64,000 nt of DNA from JACKAL01 sp964400355 (GCA_964400355.1 CAYNTO010000004.1:1-64000); one strand, 5' to 3'. Positions 45,542 through 54,189 are shown, counted from the first letter of the stretch. The notes: a model not told the origin generated them from the letters alone. Made by a program: numbers and translations.

Positions 45542-45907
45542 CTATTGGAGAATCAGCGGTGCTGCGAAAGCGAAAAAAGCTCCGATCAAGTATACTGTTA
45601 CTGATCCAAAATAGAGAGGCTTAGACCAATCCCGTGTAGTTGAGCATGATTCACCGAGCTTAGTGTCGATGGGACAAGCTTGATTTCGAGCTTTCCATTG
45701 GAGTATGCCTCCGGCGATTAAGAGAACAGCTCCAGTACCGAATACCAAAATTTTATTTTCTGAAAGCCATATCAAACCTGGCACATTCCCAACGATTCCG
45801 GCAAAGGCGGCACCAAATCCGAGCACTACGAAAAGCGCTGGTAAAGCACAACAAAGTAAAGTGCTCACAGAAGTAAATAAACTCAAAAAAGCGAGTGTTT
45901 TTTTCAC
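45542..45907 (-). CDS. MerT-like membrane protein
   Basis: 121 residues with three to four membrane segments. The N-terminal CC pair in TLLCCALPALFVVLGFG is like the Cys pair of MerT. A second Cys group lies between segments (QACPIDTKLGESCST). It starts at a GTG overlapping the stop of the HMA gene (GTGA). In this copper operon it may move copper rather than mercury. Confidence 0.7.
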   Translation of the reverse strand: MKKTLAFLSLFTSVSTLLCCALPALFVVLGFGAAFAGIVGNVPGLIWLSENKILVFGTGAVLLIAGGILQWKARNQACPIDTKLGESCSTTRDWSKPLYFGSVTVYLIGAFFAFAAPLILQ

Positions 45908-46221
45908 GTTCCATTCCTTTTGATTTTTTCGACTGTGTAGCCAGAATCTTTCAGTAAGGTCTCAATTTTTGCATCCGGTAGCTCTTGGCCTTCTTTTATA
46001 GTTAGCTTAACGACCTTTTTTTCCAGGCTAACATCAACATTGGCAACTGTAGGCTCCGCCTTGAACTTTTTGGTAATACCTTGAGCACAAAATGCGCACA
46101 CCATGCCTTTGACGTTAACAATGACTTCTTTATTGTGTACATGTGCGCTAACTTCCTTTTCAGCAGCGAACGATGTGCTGTAAATTAAGACGCTTGTTAA
46201 GAATATTGTGACAAACTTCAT
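45904..46221 (-). CDS. Periplasmic HMA-domain metal-binding protein (MerP/CopZ-like)
   Basis: 105 residues with a signal peptide (ending STSFA) and one HMA fold. The metal motif reads GMVCAFC (C-x-x-C, about 39-45). The strand VDVSLEKKVVKLTI follows. It probably passes copper to the neighbouring MerT-like protein. AAAGGAG precedes the ATG. Confidence 0.85.
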   Translation of the reverse strand: MKFVTIFLTSVLIYSTSFAAEKEVSAHVHNKEVIVNVKGMVCAFCAQGITKKFKAEPTVANVDVSLEKKVVKLTIKEGQELPDAKIETLLKDSGYTVEKIKRNGT

Positions 46222-46231
46222 ATGGTCTCCT

Positions 46232-46861
46232 TTAAAAATGAAACATAAAATTTAACATCCAATCGCCGTCAGTGCTCACTCCGCCTTCAAAAAGGACACT
46301 TTTATAAAAAAGGCGCATTAGCGGAGTGACGACTTCTTTTTTAATTAAATATGGATGCCGCTGGTATTGAATCATAAACCAGCTAGCAACTTCGCTGAAC
46401 TCCGCTTCGTAAGGAGCTATCCCTAAGCGGGCTTTTATTAAATCCATATCAGGTCCAATAGGTGTCCACATTTTTTCATATTGGACGGAAATATAGTGCT
46501 TCCTTGATTCCGCATCGAGTTCGATTCCCACTTGTCCCGCTCTATCTGTCTCATTCAGAAAATGTGCAACTCCATATGAGCCATAAACATAAATGTTCGC
46601 TTGCGAATCGGTCTCGTTCCATCTTTTCACTAAATAGTCGAATTGGGGAGCATAGTAGTTCATCCGGCCATCTGGCATCTCAAGTCGCATGGTGCGTGCG
46701 GCAATAGCCATGTCGCTGCGAAAGCTATAGGTAACCCAGTTATCAGTCATAAATGATTGATTCCACGTCATCACGGCGGTTGCGTCTTTAAAAGAAACGG
46801 GATGTGCTTGTGCAGTGAAATTCAAAAATAATACTGATAAAAAAAGGAATAGAGATTTCAC
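46232..46861 (-). CDS. Secreted or outer-membrane protein of the copper operon
   Basis: 209 residues from the GTG at 46861, which overlaps the stop of the upstream gene (GTGA) and begins a signal peptide (KSLFLFLSVLFLNFTAQA). The mature part is rich in Tyr, Met and Trp and ends in Phe (LNFMFHF), so a small barrel is possible. The two Met-rich zones (MAIAARTMRLEM; MDLI) could bind copper. Family not recognised. Confidence 0.68.
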   Translation of the reverse strand: MKSLFLFLSVLFLNFTAQAHPVSFKDATAVMTWNQSFMTDNWVTYSFRSDMAIAARTMRLEMPDGRMNYYAPQFDYLVKRWNETDSQANIYVYGSYGVAHFLNETDRAGQVGIELDAESRKHYISVQYEKMWTPIGPDMDLIKARLGIAPYEAEFSEVASWFMIQYQRHPYLIKKEVVTPLMRLFYKSVLFEGGVSTDGDWMLNFMFHF

Positions 46862-47403
46862 GCAAAAGCCTTTGATGCTAAATACCGTCTTAGTTTCCAT
46901 CCGAGATCTAAAGAGAATATTCCGCCAACTATGGCTCCTGCCATCCAAATAAGGCCCAAGGTAATTACTATTTCTCCACCTATAGCAATAAAAAAGCCTA
47001 TAGAAAGAGTTGTTAACAGAAGCATCTGTAAAAACGCATTATTTTTTAAGACTTTGATCTCTTCTGCTTTCAAACTGAAACTTGCTGCAAACAAACTAAA
47101 TCCAACAAAGATGGCTCCGCATCCTAGCATACAGACTTCGTGGCCAAATTGCATAAGGTAAGGCATTACTCCGAGCTGGGATGTAATAGAAATTCCAAAT
47201 TGAGGGCAGAAAAGCAACGTCACAAATCCAACAGCAAAATGGATCAAAGAAACTTTGGAGAAAACCTTCCACGCCGAAGGATTTAGTTCTAGATGGATTT
47301 TTTCTAGAACGGAACTCGTCAAACTCTCCGGAACTTCAATCGGCTCAGTCCGTAAAAATTCGGAGAAATCCTTTTCCCAATCCGTTTTATTATTTCTTAC
47401 CAT
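46858..47403 (-). CDS. Probable anti-sigma factor (membrane protein)
   Basis: 181 residues; GAGG is at good spacing before the ATG. The N-terminal 60 residues are cytoplasmic-like and acidic (DFSEFLRTEPIEVPESLTSSV), followed by about four membrane segments. It overlaps the ECF sigma gene by 14 bases, the usual place for a cognate anti-sigma. The zinc-binding anti-sigma motif is absent, so the assignment rests on position and topology. Confidence 0.65.
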   Translation of the reverse strand: MVRNNKTDWEKDFSEFLRTEPIEVPESLTSSVLEKIHLELNPSAWKVFSKVSLIHFAVGFVTLLFCPQFGISITSQLGVMPYLMQFGHEVCMLGCGAIFVGFSLFAASFSLKAEEIKVLKNNAFLQMLLLTTLSIGFFIAIGGEIVITLGLIWMAGAIVGGIFSLDLGWKLRRYLASKAFA

Positions 47404-47896
47404 AGTAACCTCTTAAATATTTAAGTGAGCGGCTAATAATTTTTCGGGCATTTACGGGAGATGTATTTAGTGCATTTGCAATCTCTTCAAAGGAAGAGTC
47501 AGAGCTATACCGCATACGTACTGCTGTTTGTTGTTCTTGTGTCAAAACATCAAGGTTGATTTCTCCATGGGCGGCACGATTAGTAATATCTGTAGTCTCT
47601 TCTTTAAGTTCCTCGTATGCGTGTTTTTGCTTCCGAACGAAATCGATGACTTCGTTTCTACAAATCGTAAAAATCCACGGAGAAAAAGGGAGAGAGGGAT
47701 TATAAAGATGTTTACTTCTATGGAGCTTTAGAAAAGTAGACTGAAAAACATCATGAGCGACACTTTCTTCTCGGAGCTTTAGGCGCAAAAACGCCAATAC
47801 TTTTTGTGCATGGCGATTGTATAGCTCTCTAAAAGCGAGTTCGTCGCCCAACTGGTATGCCAGCATAAGTTCCTCATCCGTTTTTTGGTTTAACAC
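47390..47896 (-). CDS. ECF RNA polymerase sigma factor
   Basis: 168 residues starting at a GTG (GAGGAA upstream). Region 2 is clear (ELYNRHAQKVLAFLRLKL, DVFQSTFLKLHR, PFSPWIFTICRNEVIDFVRK). Region 4 is clear too (LDVLTQEQQTAVRMRYSSDSSFEEIANAL, NARKIISRSLKYLR). It heads a seven-gene copper operon. A motif shared with the divergent gene lies just upstream, consistent with autoregulation. Confidence 0.92.
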   Translation of the reverse strand: MLNQKTDEELMLAYQLGDELAFRELYNRHAQKVLAFLRLKLREESVAHDVFQSTFLKLHRSKHLYNPSLPFSPWIFTICRNEVIDFVRKQKHAYEELKEETTDITNRAAHGEINLDVLTQEQQTAVRMRYSSDSSFEEIANALNTSPVNARKIISRSLKYLRGYYGKK

Positions 47897-47916
47897 GTTG
47901 TTTGTTCCTCGCTATG

Positions 47917-47946
47917 TATTACGAAATGAAAGTGCCATTTGTGACA
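47917..47946 (-). promoter_or_regulatory. Probable ECF promoter for the sigma operon
   Basis: Read on the minus strand: TGTCACAAAT, 13 bases, CGTAATA. The -10 element lies 21 bp ahead of the GTG. It matches the divergent site at 48031-48060 in both boxes and in spacer length. Confidence 0.7.
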
Positions 47947-48030
47947 GCATTAATACGTTTATTTGTAAATTGCTGAATTGACTAGGGAAATTAACATAAA
48001 AAATTATTTTTAATAAAAATATATTAAATT

Positions 48031-48060
48031 TGTCACAAATACTGTGCCTGATTCGTATTA
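48031..48060 (+). promoter_or_regulatory. Probable ECF promoter for the divergent operon
   Basis: TGTCACAAAT, 13 bases, CGTATTA. The gene starts about 100 bp further on. Equal boxes and spacer to the site driving the sigma gene suggest the same sigma factor. Confidence 0.7.
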
Positions 48061-48163
48061 ATGGCGGTCGTACACTTTAGGCAATATGGCTCAGCTAATG
48101 GGTGTCTTGACCTAACTATAGAATGGCAACTAGGTTTCAAATTAACCAATAAAGGGGGTATCT

Positions 48164-48895
48164 GTGAAACAACTGTTATTAGGTGGATTGTTAATGTATT
48201 CGTTCAATGCTTTTGGTGCAATTAAGATCGAATCGAAACAGGAGCAAGTCTCCGCTTCGGATAAAATTAAATATTCGTTTCAACTTCAAGACGATAAAAC
48301 TCTCTCTCAGTTGACGGATAAAAATCTCGTCGAAACCCATACTAAAATTCTACATCTCGTGGTTTATGATGCTTCAATCAATGAATTTAATCATGTTCAT
48401 CCTGAGTTCGATGGTTCAAATTGGAATGTAGAGTTGAACTTGCCAGTGAATGGAAGTTACATGGTATGGGCTCAAGGTGAAACTACAGGTGGAAAAGAAT
48501 TCTCAATCTATCGGTCACTAGTAGTCGAAAATGGCGAGCCAGAAATTGCAGTGGCATCCTTGGGAGATGTACGAGTAGGGGTACATGGCGTCACTCAGGT
48601 AGAGTTAGCCAATACAAAAATCAAAGCTGGCAAGATGGTAATGATCGATTTTACCGTAACTCGTACTGATGGCACAACACCGAGCCTTTCGCCTTATCTT
48701 GGAGCATTTGCTCATGTCATCGCTACTCCACTCAATGGAAATGAACTTATCCACGTTCATCCGATGGAGGGCGACGATGCGAATTCTGGTATGTTGCACG
48801 CAACGTTCCCAGCGGCCGGTGAATATCGTCTCTGGATTCAATTTAATGACGACAACGAACTTAAAACGATTCCACTTTCCGTGGTCGTAAAATAG
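48164..48895 (+). CDS. Secreted protein with HxHP motifs, copper-island partner
   Basis: 243 residues starting at a GTG (GGGGG upstream). Signal peptide ends at NAFGA. Two HVHP motifs (FNHVHPEFDG, about 77-82, and LIHVHPMEGDD, about 197-200) suggest a metal site in two similar halves. The two-fold pattern (LVVYDASINEFNHVHPE; VIATPLNGNELIHVHPM) looks like an internal duplication. Family not firmly recognised; it is transcribed from the ECF-type promoter. Confidence 0.72.
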   Translation: MKQLLLGGLLMYSFNAFGAIKIESKQEQVSASDKIKYSFQLQDDKTLSQLTDKNLVETHTKILHLVVYDASINEFNHVHPEFDGSNWNVELNLPVNGSYMVWAQGETTGGKEFSIYRSLVVENGEPEIAVASLGDVRVGVHGVTQVELANTKIKAGKMVMIDFTVTRTDGTTPSLSPYLGAFAHVIATPLNGNELIHVHPMEGDDANSGMLHATFPAAGEYRLWIQFNDDNELKTIPLSVVVK

Positions 48896-48903
48896 GAGAA
48901 AAG

Positions 48904-49323
48904 ATGAAACTAATTATTATACTGGCTGCGGCGGTGCTCTTAAATGCTAAAGCTTTTGCTCATGGTGAAGATAAGCCAGGTCCGCACGGTGGTAAGATTG
49001 AAATGGCAAAGAATGTTCATACTGAGGTCAATGCAGACAAAGACGGCTCGTTTCATATATTTTTACTGGATGGTAATGTAGAAAATCCAACAGTGAAAAA
49101 CTCTTCACTTGAGGCGACAATCAAGTCATCGAAGAAAGATATAAAGTTGAATTGCTCGGTAATGGGCGGAACGCACTTTCACTGTAAATCTAAAGATGCA
49201 CGACCAAAAGAGGGTAAACTTGTCCTGAAAGCGAAAAGAGACAATGTGGACGTCGATATTAGTTATGATTTAGCTGCGTTTAACGAAGCCCCGAAAACAG
49301 AAGGTGGACACGAACACCACTAG
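48904..49323 (+). CDS. Secreted His-rich protein of the copper operon
   Basis: 139 residues; AGGAG precedes the ATG. Signal peptide ends at AFAHG. The mature N-terminus (HGEDKPGPHGGK) and C-terminus (GGHEHH) are His-rich; GGTHFHCKSKD lies between. It probably binds copper in the periplasm. It lies nine bases after the previous gene. Confidence 0.72.
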   Translation: MKLIIILAAAVLLNAKAFAHGEDKPGPHGGKIEMAKNVHTEVNADKDGSFHIFLLDGNVENPTVKNSSLEATIKSSKKDIKLNCSVMGGTHFHCKSKDARPKEGKLVLKAKRDNVDVDISYDLAAFNEAPKTEGGHEHH

Positions 49324-49329
49324 AGCTTT

Positions 49330-49361
49330 TTAGGATGAGCTTTCACGAAAGCTCATCCTAA
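49330..49361 (+). terminator. Rho-independent terminator of the two-gene operon
   Basis: A 15-bp perfect stem (TTAGGATGAGCTTTC and its complement) with a tiny loop, directly after the His-rich gene. Confidence 0.8.
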
Positions 49362-49403
49362 CGTTTCTCAATCGCTGAAATACATCTTTGTCAGGAGCAA
49401 CAT

Positions 49404-49880
49404 ATGGAAAAACACAATCAACACCACGCTAGCCATCATTCATCCCATTATAAGCATTTAGCAATAATGGCTCTGGCGCATCTGCCTTTTATGTACATTA
49501 TAATGTTCGTGATGGTCGATAAGTTTTCCCACATCTATAATAATCTGAACACCTTTTACATGGCCGTAATGATGGTTGCGCCTATGGTGGTCTTGATGCC
49601 TTTAATGATGAAAGAGATGTATCCAGACAAGAAAAAGAATCTGATAGTGTATGCTGGATCTTTTGTGATTTTGCTGCTTTTTTATTTTTTCGTTCGCGAC
49701 CAAACTCTAATTGGAGACAAACAATTTCTACGGTCAATGATCCCACATCACTCCGGCGCGATACTCATGTGTGAGGAGGCAAAGATCGAAGACGCGGAAA
49801 TTAAAACGTTATGTGCGAATATTATCGAAGGGCAGAAGAGAGAGGTAGAGCAGATGGAGAGTATACTCAACCGCCTCTAA
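49404..49880 (+). CDS. DUF305-family membrane protein
   Basis: 158 residues; AGGAG precedes the ATG. The N-terminus is His-rich (NQHHASHHSSHYKH). Three membrane segments follow. The DUF305 signature MIPHHSGAILMCEEA is at about 112-126. Family members are linked with copper handling (for example CopM). The mostly separate terminator before it suggests its own promoter. Confidence 0.82.
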   Translation: MEKHNQHHASHHSSHYKHLAIMALAHLPFMYIIMFVMVDKFSHIYNNLNTFYMAVMMVAPMVVLMPLMMKEMYPDKKKNLIVYAGSFVILLLFYFFVRDQTLIGDKQFLRSMIPHHSGAILMCEEAKIEDAEIKTLCANIIEGQKREVEQMESILNRL

Positions 49881-49883
49881 GTC

Positions 49884-50303
49884 TTATTCAATTAATCCAG
49901 TTTCGCGGCCAAACTCTAGAAGTTTTTCGCGAATTATTTCCTTAGCTCTTCTAAAAAGTTCGTGTTTTTTTTCTTCTAAGGCGTTTGCAGGATCTATAAT
50001 TGGCCAGTGTAGGCGTTTTGCTTTAGTCGGAAGTACGGGACAAATTTCTTCAGCACAAAGAGTAATTACAAAGTCTAGGTTTTCCAAAAATTCTGGAGAT
50101 AAAGAATCAAGCGACTTGGATGTATTCTTAGAAATATCAATACCGTCTGCTTGAAGCACTTTTATAGCCCACGGCTGAACGATTCCTGAAGGTTCAGAGC
50201 CAGCACTTTCGATCTCAGCTTTGCGTCCGAACATATTTTTTGCCAGTCCCTCTGCGAGTTGGCTACGTGCGGAATTCGCGACACATAAAAAAAGAATTTT
50301 CAT
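49884..50303 (-). CDS. arsC: Arsenate reductase, low-molecular-weight phosphatase type
   Basis: 139 residues, thioredoxin-coupled type. The P-loop CVANSARSQ holds Cys7 and Arg13. The redox pair is Cys83 and Cys88 (LCAEEICP). The conserved DPAN-type segment (IIDPANALEE) is present. It reduces arsenate to arsenite for export by the Acr3 pump encoded just upstream. AAGGAG precedes the ATG; nine-base gap to acr3. Confidence 0.92.
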   Translation of the reverse strand: MKILFLCVANSARSQLAEGLAKNMFGRKAEIESAGSEPSGIVQPWAIKVLQADGIDISKNTSKSLDSLSPEFLENLDFVITLCAEEICPVLPTKAKRLHWPIIDPANALEEKKHELFRRAKEIIREKLLEFGRETGLIE

Positions 50304-50312
50304 TTTTACTCC

Positions 50313-51353
50313 TTATGAGTTTTTGAAGTGGCGTTTTTTAATCCACAACGATACGGAAACAAGCCCGATCAATACAGGCACCTCTACTAGAGGGCCAATA
50401 ACCGCTGCGAAGGCCGCACCATGATGGATGCCAAAAGTTGCAATGGCAACAGCTATAGCTAGCTCAAAGTTATTCGACGCTGCTGTAAACGATAGAGTTG
50501 CCGACTGTTCATAATTCGCGCCCGCTTTCTTGCTCATAAAAAAGGAAAAGAGGAACATAAGGATAAAGTAAATAACAAGCGGCAGAGCAATTCTCAAAAC
50601 GTCAAAGGGTAGTTCTATGATACGATCGCCTTTTAAAGAAAACATCACGACAATCGTAAAAAGCAGAAACACGAGCGTTAGAGGAGATATTTGCGGCACA
50701 AATTTGTTTTCAAACCAAATTTTACCTTTAAGAGAAATAAGAATTTTTCGAGATAAGAATCCTGCTAAAAACGGTATGCCTAAATAAATGAGTACGGCGA
50801 CTGCGACATCCCATACAGTTATCGTAACTTCGACTGGCGCGAAGCCAAACCACGAAGGGGCTGTTGTGAGAAAAAAGTAAGCAAAAAATGGAAATGTGAA
50901 TATCTGAAATAAAGAGTTCAGAGCAACGAGACCGGCGCAATATTCTCGGCTTCCACCAGCGAGGTCATTCCAAACGATGACCATCGCAATACATCGTGCG
51001 ATACCAATCAGTATCAGACCTGTCATATACTCAGGATAACCTCTCAAGAAAATGAGCGCCAAGACAAACATAAGTATTGGGCCAAGGAGCCAGTTTTGAA
51101 TAAGTGAGAGTGAAAGAACCTTTGTATTTGAAAATACTCTCGGCAGTTCCTCATATTTCACTTTTGCAAGAGGTGAGTACATCATTAAGATAAGCCCAAC
51201 TGCAATGGGGATAGACATTGAGCCAACGGACATATTCTCTAAAAAGATAGGTACACTAGGAATGCATTTCCCAACTATCACGCCCACAGTCATTGCTGCA
51301 AATATCCACACTGTTAGGTATCTATCCAAAAATGAAAGTTGTTTTGTGCTCAT
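50313..51353 (-). CDS. acr3: Arsenite efflux permease Acr3
   Basis: 346 residues with about ten membrane segments. Acr3 marks are present: GIARCIAMVIVWNDLAGG with the conserved Cys, GLVALNSLFQ, and TLSFTAASNNFELAIAVAIATFG. It pumps arsenite out, driven by the membrane potential. AAGGAA precedes the ATG. arsR diverges from it, 45 bp away, with operator-like repeats between. Confidence 0.92.
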   Translation of the reverse strand: MSTKQLSFLDRYLTVWIFAAMTVGVIVGKCIPSVPIFLENMSVGSMSIPIAVGLILMMYSPLAKVKYEELPRVFSNTKVLSLSLIQNWLLGPILMFVLALIFLRGYPEYMTGLILIGIARCIAMVIVWNDLAGGSREYCAGLVALNSLFQIFTFPFFAYFFLTTAPSWFGFAPVEVTITVWDVAVAVLIYLGIPFLAGFLSRKILISLKGKIWFENKFVPQISPLTLVFLLFTIVVMFSLKGDRIIELPFDVLRIALPLVIYFILMFLFSFFMSKKAGANYEQSATLSFTAASNNFELAIAVAIATFGIHHGAAFAAVIGPLVEVPVLIGLVSVSLWIKKRHFKNS

Positions 51354-51367
51354 AAAGTTCCTTGCCT

Positions 51368-51392
51368 TATCGTATTATTACGATATACGATA
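51368..51392. promoter_or_regulatory. Probable ArsR operator
   Basis: TATCGTA, spacer TTAT, TACGATA (51368-51385), followed at once by another TACGATA (to 51392). It lies between the two divergent starts and should control both acr3-arsC and arsR. Confidence 0.65.
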
Positions 51393-51398
51393 GGTTCT

Positions 51399-51734
51399 AT
51401 GGCATTAGCAAGAAAAGAAGAGTTTCAGAAAAAAGAAATTGATATAGCGGAATTTGCAAAAGCGCTGTCCCATCCCGCGCGTGTTGCAATCCTGATGACT
51501 TTGGCAAAGCGTCGTGAATGTATTTGCGGTGATCTTGTTGTGGACCTACCCCTTGCACAATCAACTGTGAGTCAGCACTTAAAAGCTCTCAAGAAAGTTG
51601 GATTGATTCAAGGCGAGGTAGATGGCCCGCGATCTAAGTACTGCGTCGACTGGAGGGTCTTTGAGAGGTATCAAAAGCATCTTAGCGAGTGGTCTGGAAA
51701 AATGCTGATGCTTCAGAAGGCTAACTGTTGCTAG
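51399..51734 (+). CDS. arsR: ArsR-family arsenical-responsive repressor
   Basis: 111 residues from the ATG at 51399; the longer frame runs through the operator. Winged HTH is clear (AQSTVSQHLKALKKVGLIQGE). The As(III) site motif E-C-I-C-G-D (Cys41, Cys43) is in the recognition region, as in ArsR. A CC pair ends the protein. A convergent stem-loop lies just after. Confidence 0.9.
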   Translation: MALARKEEFQKKEIDIAEFAKALSHPARVAILMTLAKRRECICGDLVVDLPLAQSTVSQHLKALKKVGLIQGEVDGPRSKYCVDWRVFERYQKHLSEWSGKMLMLQKANCC

Positions 51735-51747
51735 CGAGTCTCGATTA

Positions 51748-51785
51748 TTTTCAGTCTGCGGAGGAAGCCCGCCGCAGACTGAAAA
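51748..51785. terminator. Bidirectional terminator between arsR and the deiminase gene
   Basis: TTTTCAGTCTGCGG and its complement with a 10-base loop; A-rich at one side and T-rich at the other, so it works on either strand. Confidence 0.85.
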
Positions 51786-51789
51786 TAAA

Positions 51790-52875
51790 TCAGTTTGTTA
51801 AAGCATCAACAATCATTTTCAATGGAGCTGGAGGGTAATTCATTGTGATGCAATGAATTGAGCCCCAGCCTTGAGTTGAGATATCGCGGGAATCGATTGG
51901 GACAATTTTGTATCCCAAGTTTAAATCCTTGTACATATCCAAAGCTTTTTGATCGTTCTTTTCGCCGAAGACTGGAACAAAAAGCACATCATTTACGATA
52001 AGCGAATTGATATAAGTCTCGTACGCCAAGTCTGCTTCAGGGAAAAGATGAACTGTGAAGCCTGCTTTCTTCAAAGTATCCACGTACTCTTCAGTATCGG
52101 TAATAACGATTTTGTCTGTCATAAATTTGACAACTTCATCTGAATGTCCAATGCCTTTTAGATGTTTAAAGCGGGTGAGAGTTTTACAGCCATATTGTTT
52201 TTTGAAAATATCATCTGGAATTGCCGCCGTGTCGGAAACACCACCTGGATATGATTTTTTTCTGTTCACAACTAGGCAATCACCGATGCTGTTTACGATG
52301 AGATTTCCACCTTCGTAGAAATAATTATGCTTGGTCATATCGACTTCAAAAAGATTGCTGAAAAATGCATCCGGTTCAAAATTATAATAATACTGGGCAT
52401 CCACAAGCGCGAAATTACCATCCACCCATACTGGGAAAGGTGTATTGTCGCGGGTCCAGAAATCATTCATTCCACTTTGTGGAACCTGAAGAACTTTAAG
52501 TCGTTCCTTAGGAATATACTGTGAATAGGTATTAAAAAGATTTTTTTGGTAGTTCTTGTTAGACGATTGAGTGTAGATAAGAAGAGTAACATCGTCTGGT
52601 AAATTTTCTGCGATTACTTTTTTCATCTCTTCGGCAAGGCCGTAGTAATCGTCATCGCTAAAAACGATATAGCCAGTTTTGTCCCACTCATGGAAGGGTT
52701 TAACGTCAGAGCTTCTAAAGCCAACCGGACCTAACCGCATTTCAGAGCGCGCTACCTGTTGGTTATGTAGGGCCATCGCTTCGATTTGTGTGTCGGTTGG
52801 GCCTTGAACTGGGAGCTGCTGTGCGAAGACAGTTACGCTAAAGATACTGGTTAATAAAACAATAATGGTTTTCAT
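51790..52875 (-). CDS. Secreted agmatine/peptidylarginine deiminase-family protein
   Basis: 361 residues from the ATG at 52875 (AGGGGG upstream), with a signal peptide (ending TVFAQ). The guanidino-modifying fold shows in DFWTRDNTPFPVW, FYEGGNLIVN, GIGHSDEVVKF and QGWGSIHCITM with the likely nucleophile Cys342. The family hydrolyses agmatine or arginine side chains to ammonia and the carbamoyl or citrulline product. A signal peptide is unusual for agmatine deiminase, and more like extracellular PAD of Porphyromonas. It is not a metal gene, yet it lies inside the metal block. Confidence 0.82.
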   Translation of the reverse strand: MKTIIVLLTSIFSVTVFAQQLPVQGPTDTQIEAMALHNQQVARSEMRLGPVGFRSSDVKPFHEWDKTGYIVFSDDDYYGLAEEMKKVIAENLPDDVTLLIYTQSSNKNYQKNLFNTYSQYIPKERLKVLQVPQSGMNDFWTRDNTPFPVWVDGNFALVDAQYYYNFEPDAFFSNLFEVDMTKHNYFYEGGNLIVNSIGDCLVVNRKKSYPGGVSDTAAIPDDIFKKQYGCKTLTRFKHLKGIGHSDEVVKFMTDKIVITDTEEYVDTLKKAGFTVHLFPEADLAYETYINSLIVNDVLFVPVFGEKNDQKALDMYKDLNLGYKIVPIDSRDISTQGWGSIHCITMNYPPAPLKMIVDALTN

Positions 52876-53114
52876 TTTTCCCCCTAGGAATGTTTCTAAT
52901 CGAAGGATATGTCTGCCAAGGGATCGAATCAAATAAATATCTACAAAAAATATATAAATTTTCGCAATAAGTGACTCGCGTTTTGCATTAATGCATTGGG
53001 GTAAAAACATATAGATTTGTGAGGCAGAATCCAATTTAAGAATCTGACAGAAGTGTGCCCAAAACAAAATATTTTTGCTTTAGGCAACATAGAATGAGCT
53101 AAAAATTCAAAAAA

Positions 53115-53924
53115 TTATCTAGATATTTTCAAAATTGTATAAGCACCTCTAAGCACTATAGTCGTTATAATTAATCCAATCACTAAGTCAGGATAAGGAG
53201 AATTTGTAATTGCCACGAGCGCACCCGCTACAATAACGCTCACATTCGCTAAAACATCGTTGGTCGAGAAAATCCAACTCGCTCGCATGTGGACTTTTCC
53301 TTTACGATGTTTTGCGAGCAAAATTAAACTGACTACGTTTGCTGTCAGTGCAAGAGCTGAGATTCCCATCATCAGACCTGAACTAGGTTCGCTGCCAACG
53401 AAAAATCGCCGTATTACTTCAGAGAGCGCTCCGAGAGCTAAGATGATTTGCAGAAAGCCACTGGTGCGGGCCGCTCTGCGCTCATGGGCAACAGTTTTGC
53501 CAACGGCATAGAGACTGATTCCATAGACTGCGGCATCAGCTAACATATCTAACGAGTCAGCAAGAAGTCCTGTGGATTGCGCGATCCACCCCATAATAAT
53601 TTCGACTAAAAACATCGAGAAATTAATTCCTAATAGAATTTTAAGAATCTTAGCCTCATCCACAGGGTCGTTTTTCACTAGATCTACCGTAGAATCGTCC
53701 TGAGTGGAGGTGTTTCTGATCTCTGAGCCTAAATTTAATGGCTTCAGCGCGAGCAAAATCTCACTAGCAGATTCTGTATGGTAAACTGTAATACTTCGAG
53801 CCAGTAGATCGGCATCGATTCTCTTAACTTGAGCGAGCGGTTTGAGCGCTATTTTGACAAGTTTCTCCTCAGATGCGCAATCCATTTTCGGTATATAAAT
53901 ATCGCTTTTTTGAATCTCAGACAT
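53115..53924 (-). CDS. CDF-like cation efflux protein with N-terminal HMA-like domain
   Basis: 269 residues from the ATG at 53924, just past the previous stop. Residues 1-70 look like an HMA domain with an altered site (PKMDCASEE). About six membrane segments follow, including DSLDMLADAAVYG and STNDVLANVSV (CDF metal sites, with D-x-x-x-D in the first). The usual C-terminal cytoplasmic domain is missing, as in some short CDF members. Last gene of the RND operon. Confidence 0.75.
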   Translation of the reverse strand: MSEIQKSDIYIPKMDCASEEKLVKIALKPLAQVKRIDADLLARSITVYHTESASEILLALKPLNLGSEIRNTSTQDDSTVDLVKNDPVDEAKILKILLGINFSMFLVEIIMGWIAQSTGLLADSLDMLADAAVYGISLYAVGKTVAHERRAARTSGFLQIILALGALSEVIRRFFVGSEPSSGLMMGISALALTANVVSLILLAKHRKGKVHMRASWIFSTNDVLANVSVIVAGALVAITNSPYPDLVIGLIITTIVLRGAYTILKISR

Positions 53925-53925
53925 G

Positions 53926-54189
53926 TTACTTCTTCTCGCTCTTCTGTCTTCTTTCAGTTTCTTTTTTCTTTGTTTCTTCGTCGCATTCACATTCGGTTTC
54001 GGGTTTGCCGCAGTCGGCGCAAATCTCTACCTTCTTTTTGCGGCTACTTGGTTTATCTGGAGCTGTTATTTCTTTTACAACATCGCTTTTGGCTTTTAGA
54101 GTCTTAGCGTCTTTTTCGTGCGCAAAGACAGACTCGGATGTAAGCAAGAGGCAAAGAATGTAGAGGTGGTTAATGATTAATGTCTTCAT
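53926..54189 (-). CDS. Small secreted Cys-containing protein of the RND operon
   Basis: 87 residues from the ATG at 54189 (AAAGGAG upstream). Signal peptide ends at ESVFAHE. The mature part is very charged with one zinc-ribbon-like cluster (CADCGKPETECEC). It lies between the RND pump and the CDF gene; a metal-binding periplasmic role is likely. Confidence 0.65.
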   Translation of the reverse strand: MKTLIINHLYILCLLLTSESVFAHEKDAKTLKAKSDVVKEITAPDKPSSRKKKVEICADCGKPETECECDEETKKKETERRQKSEKK

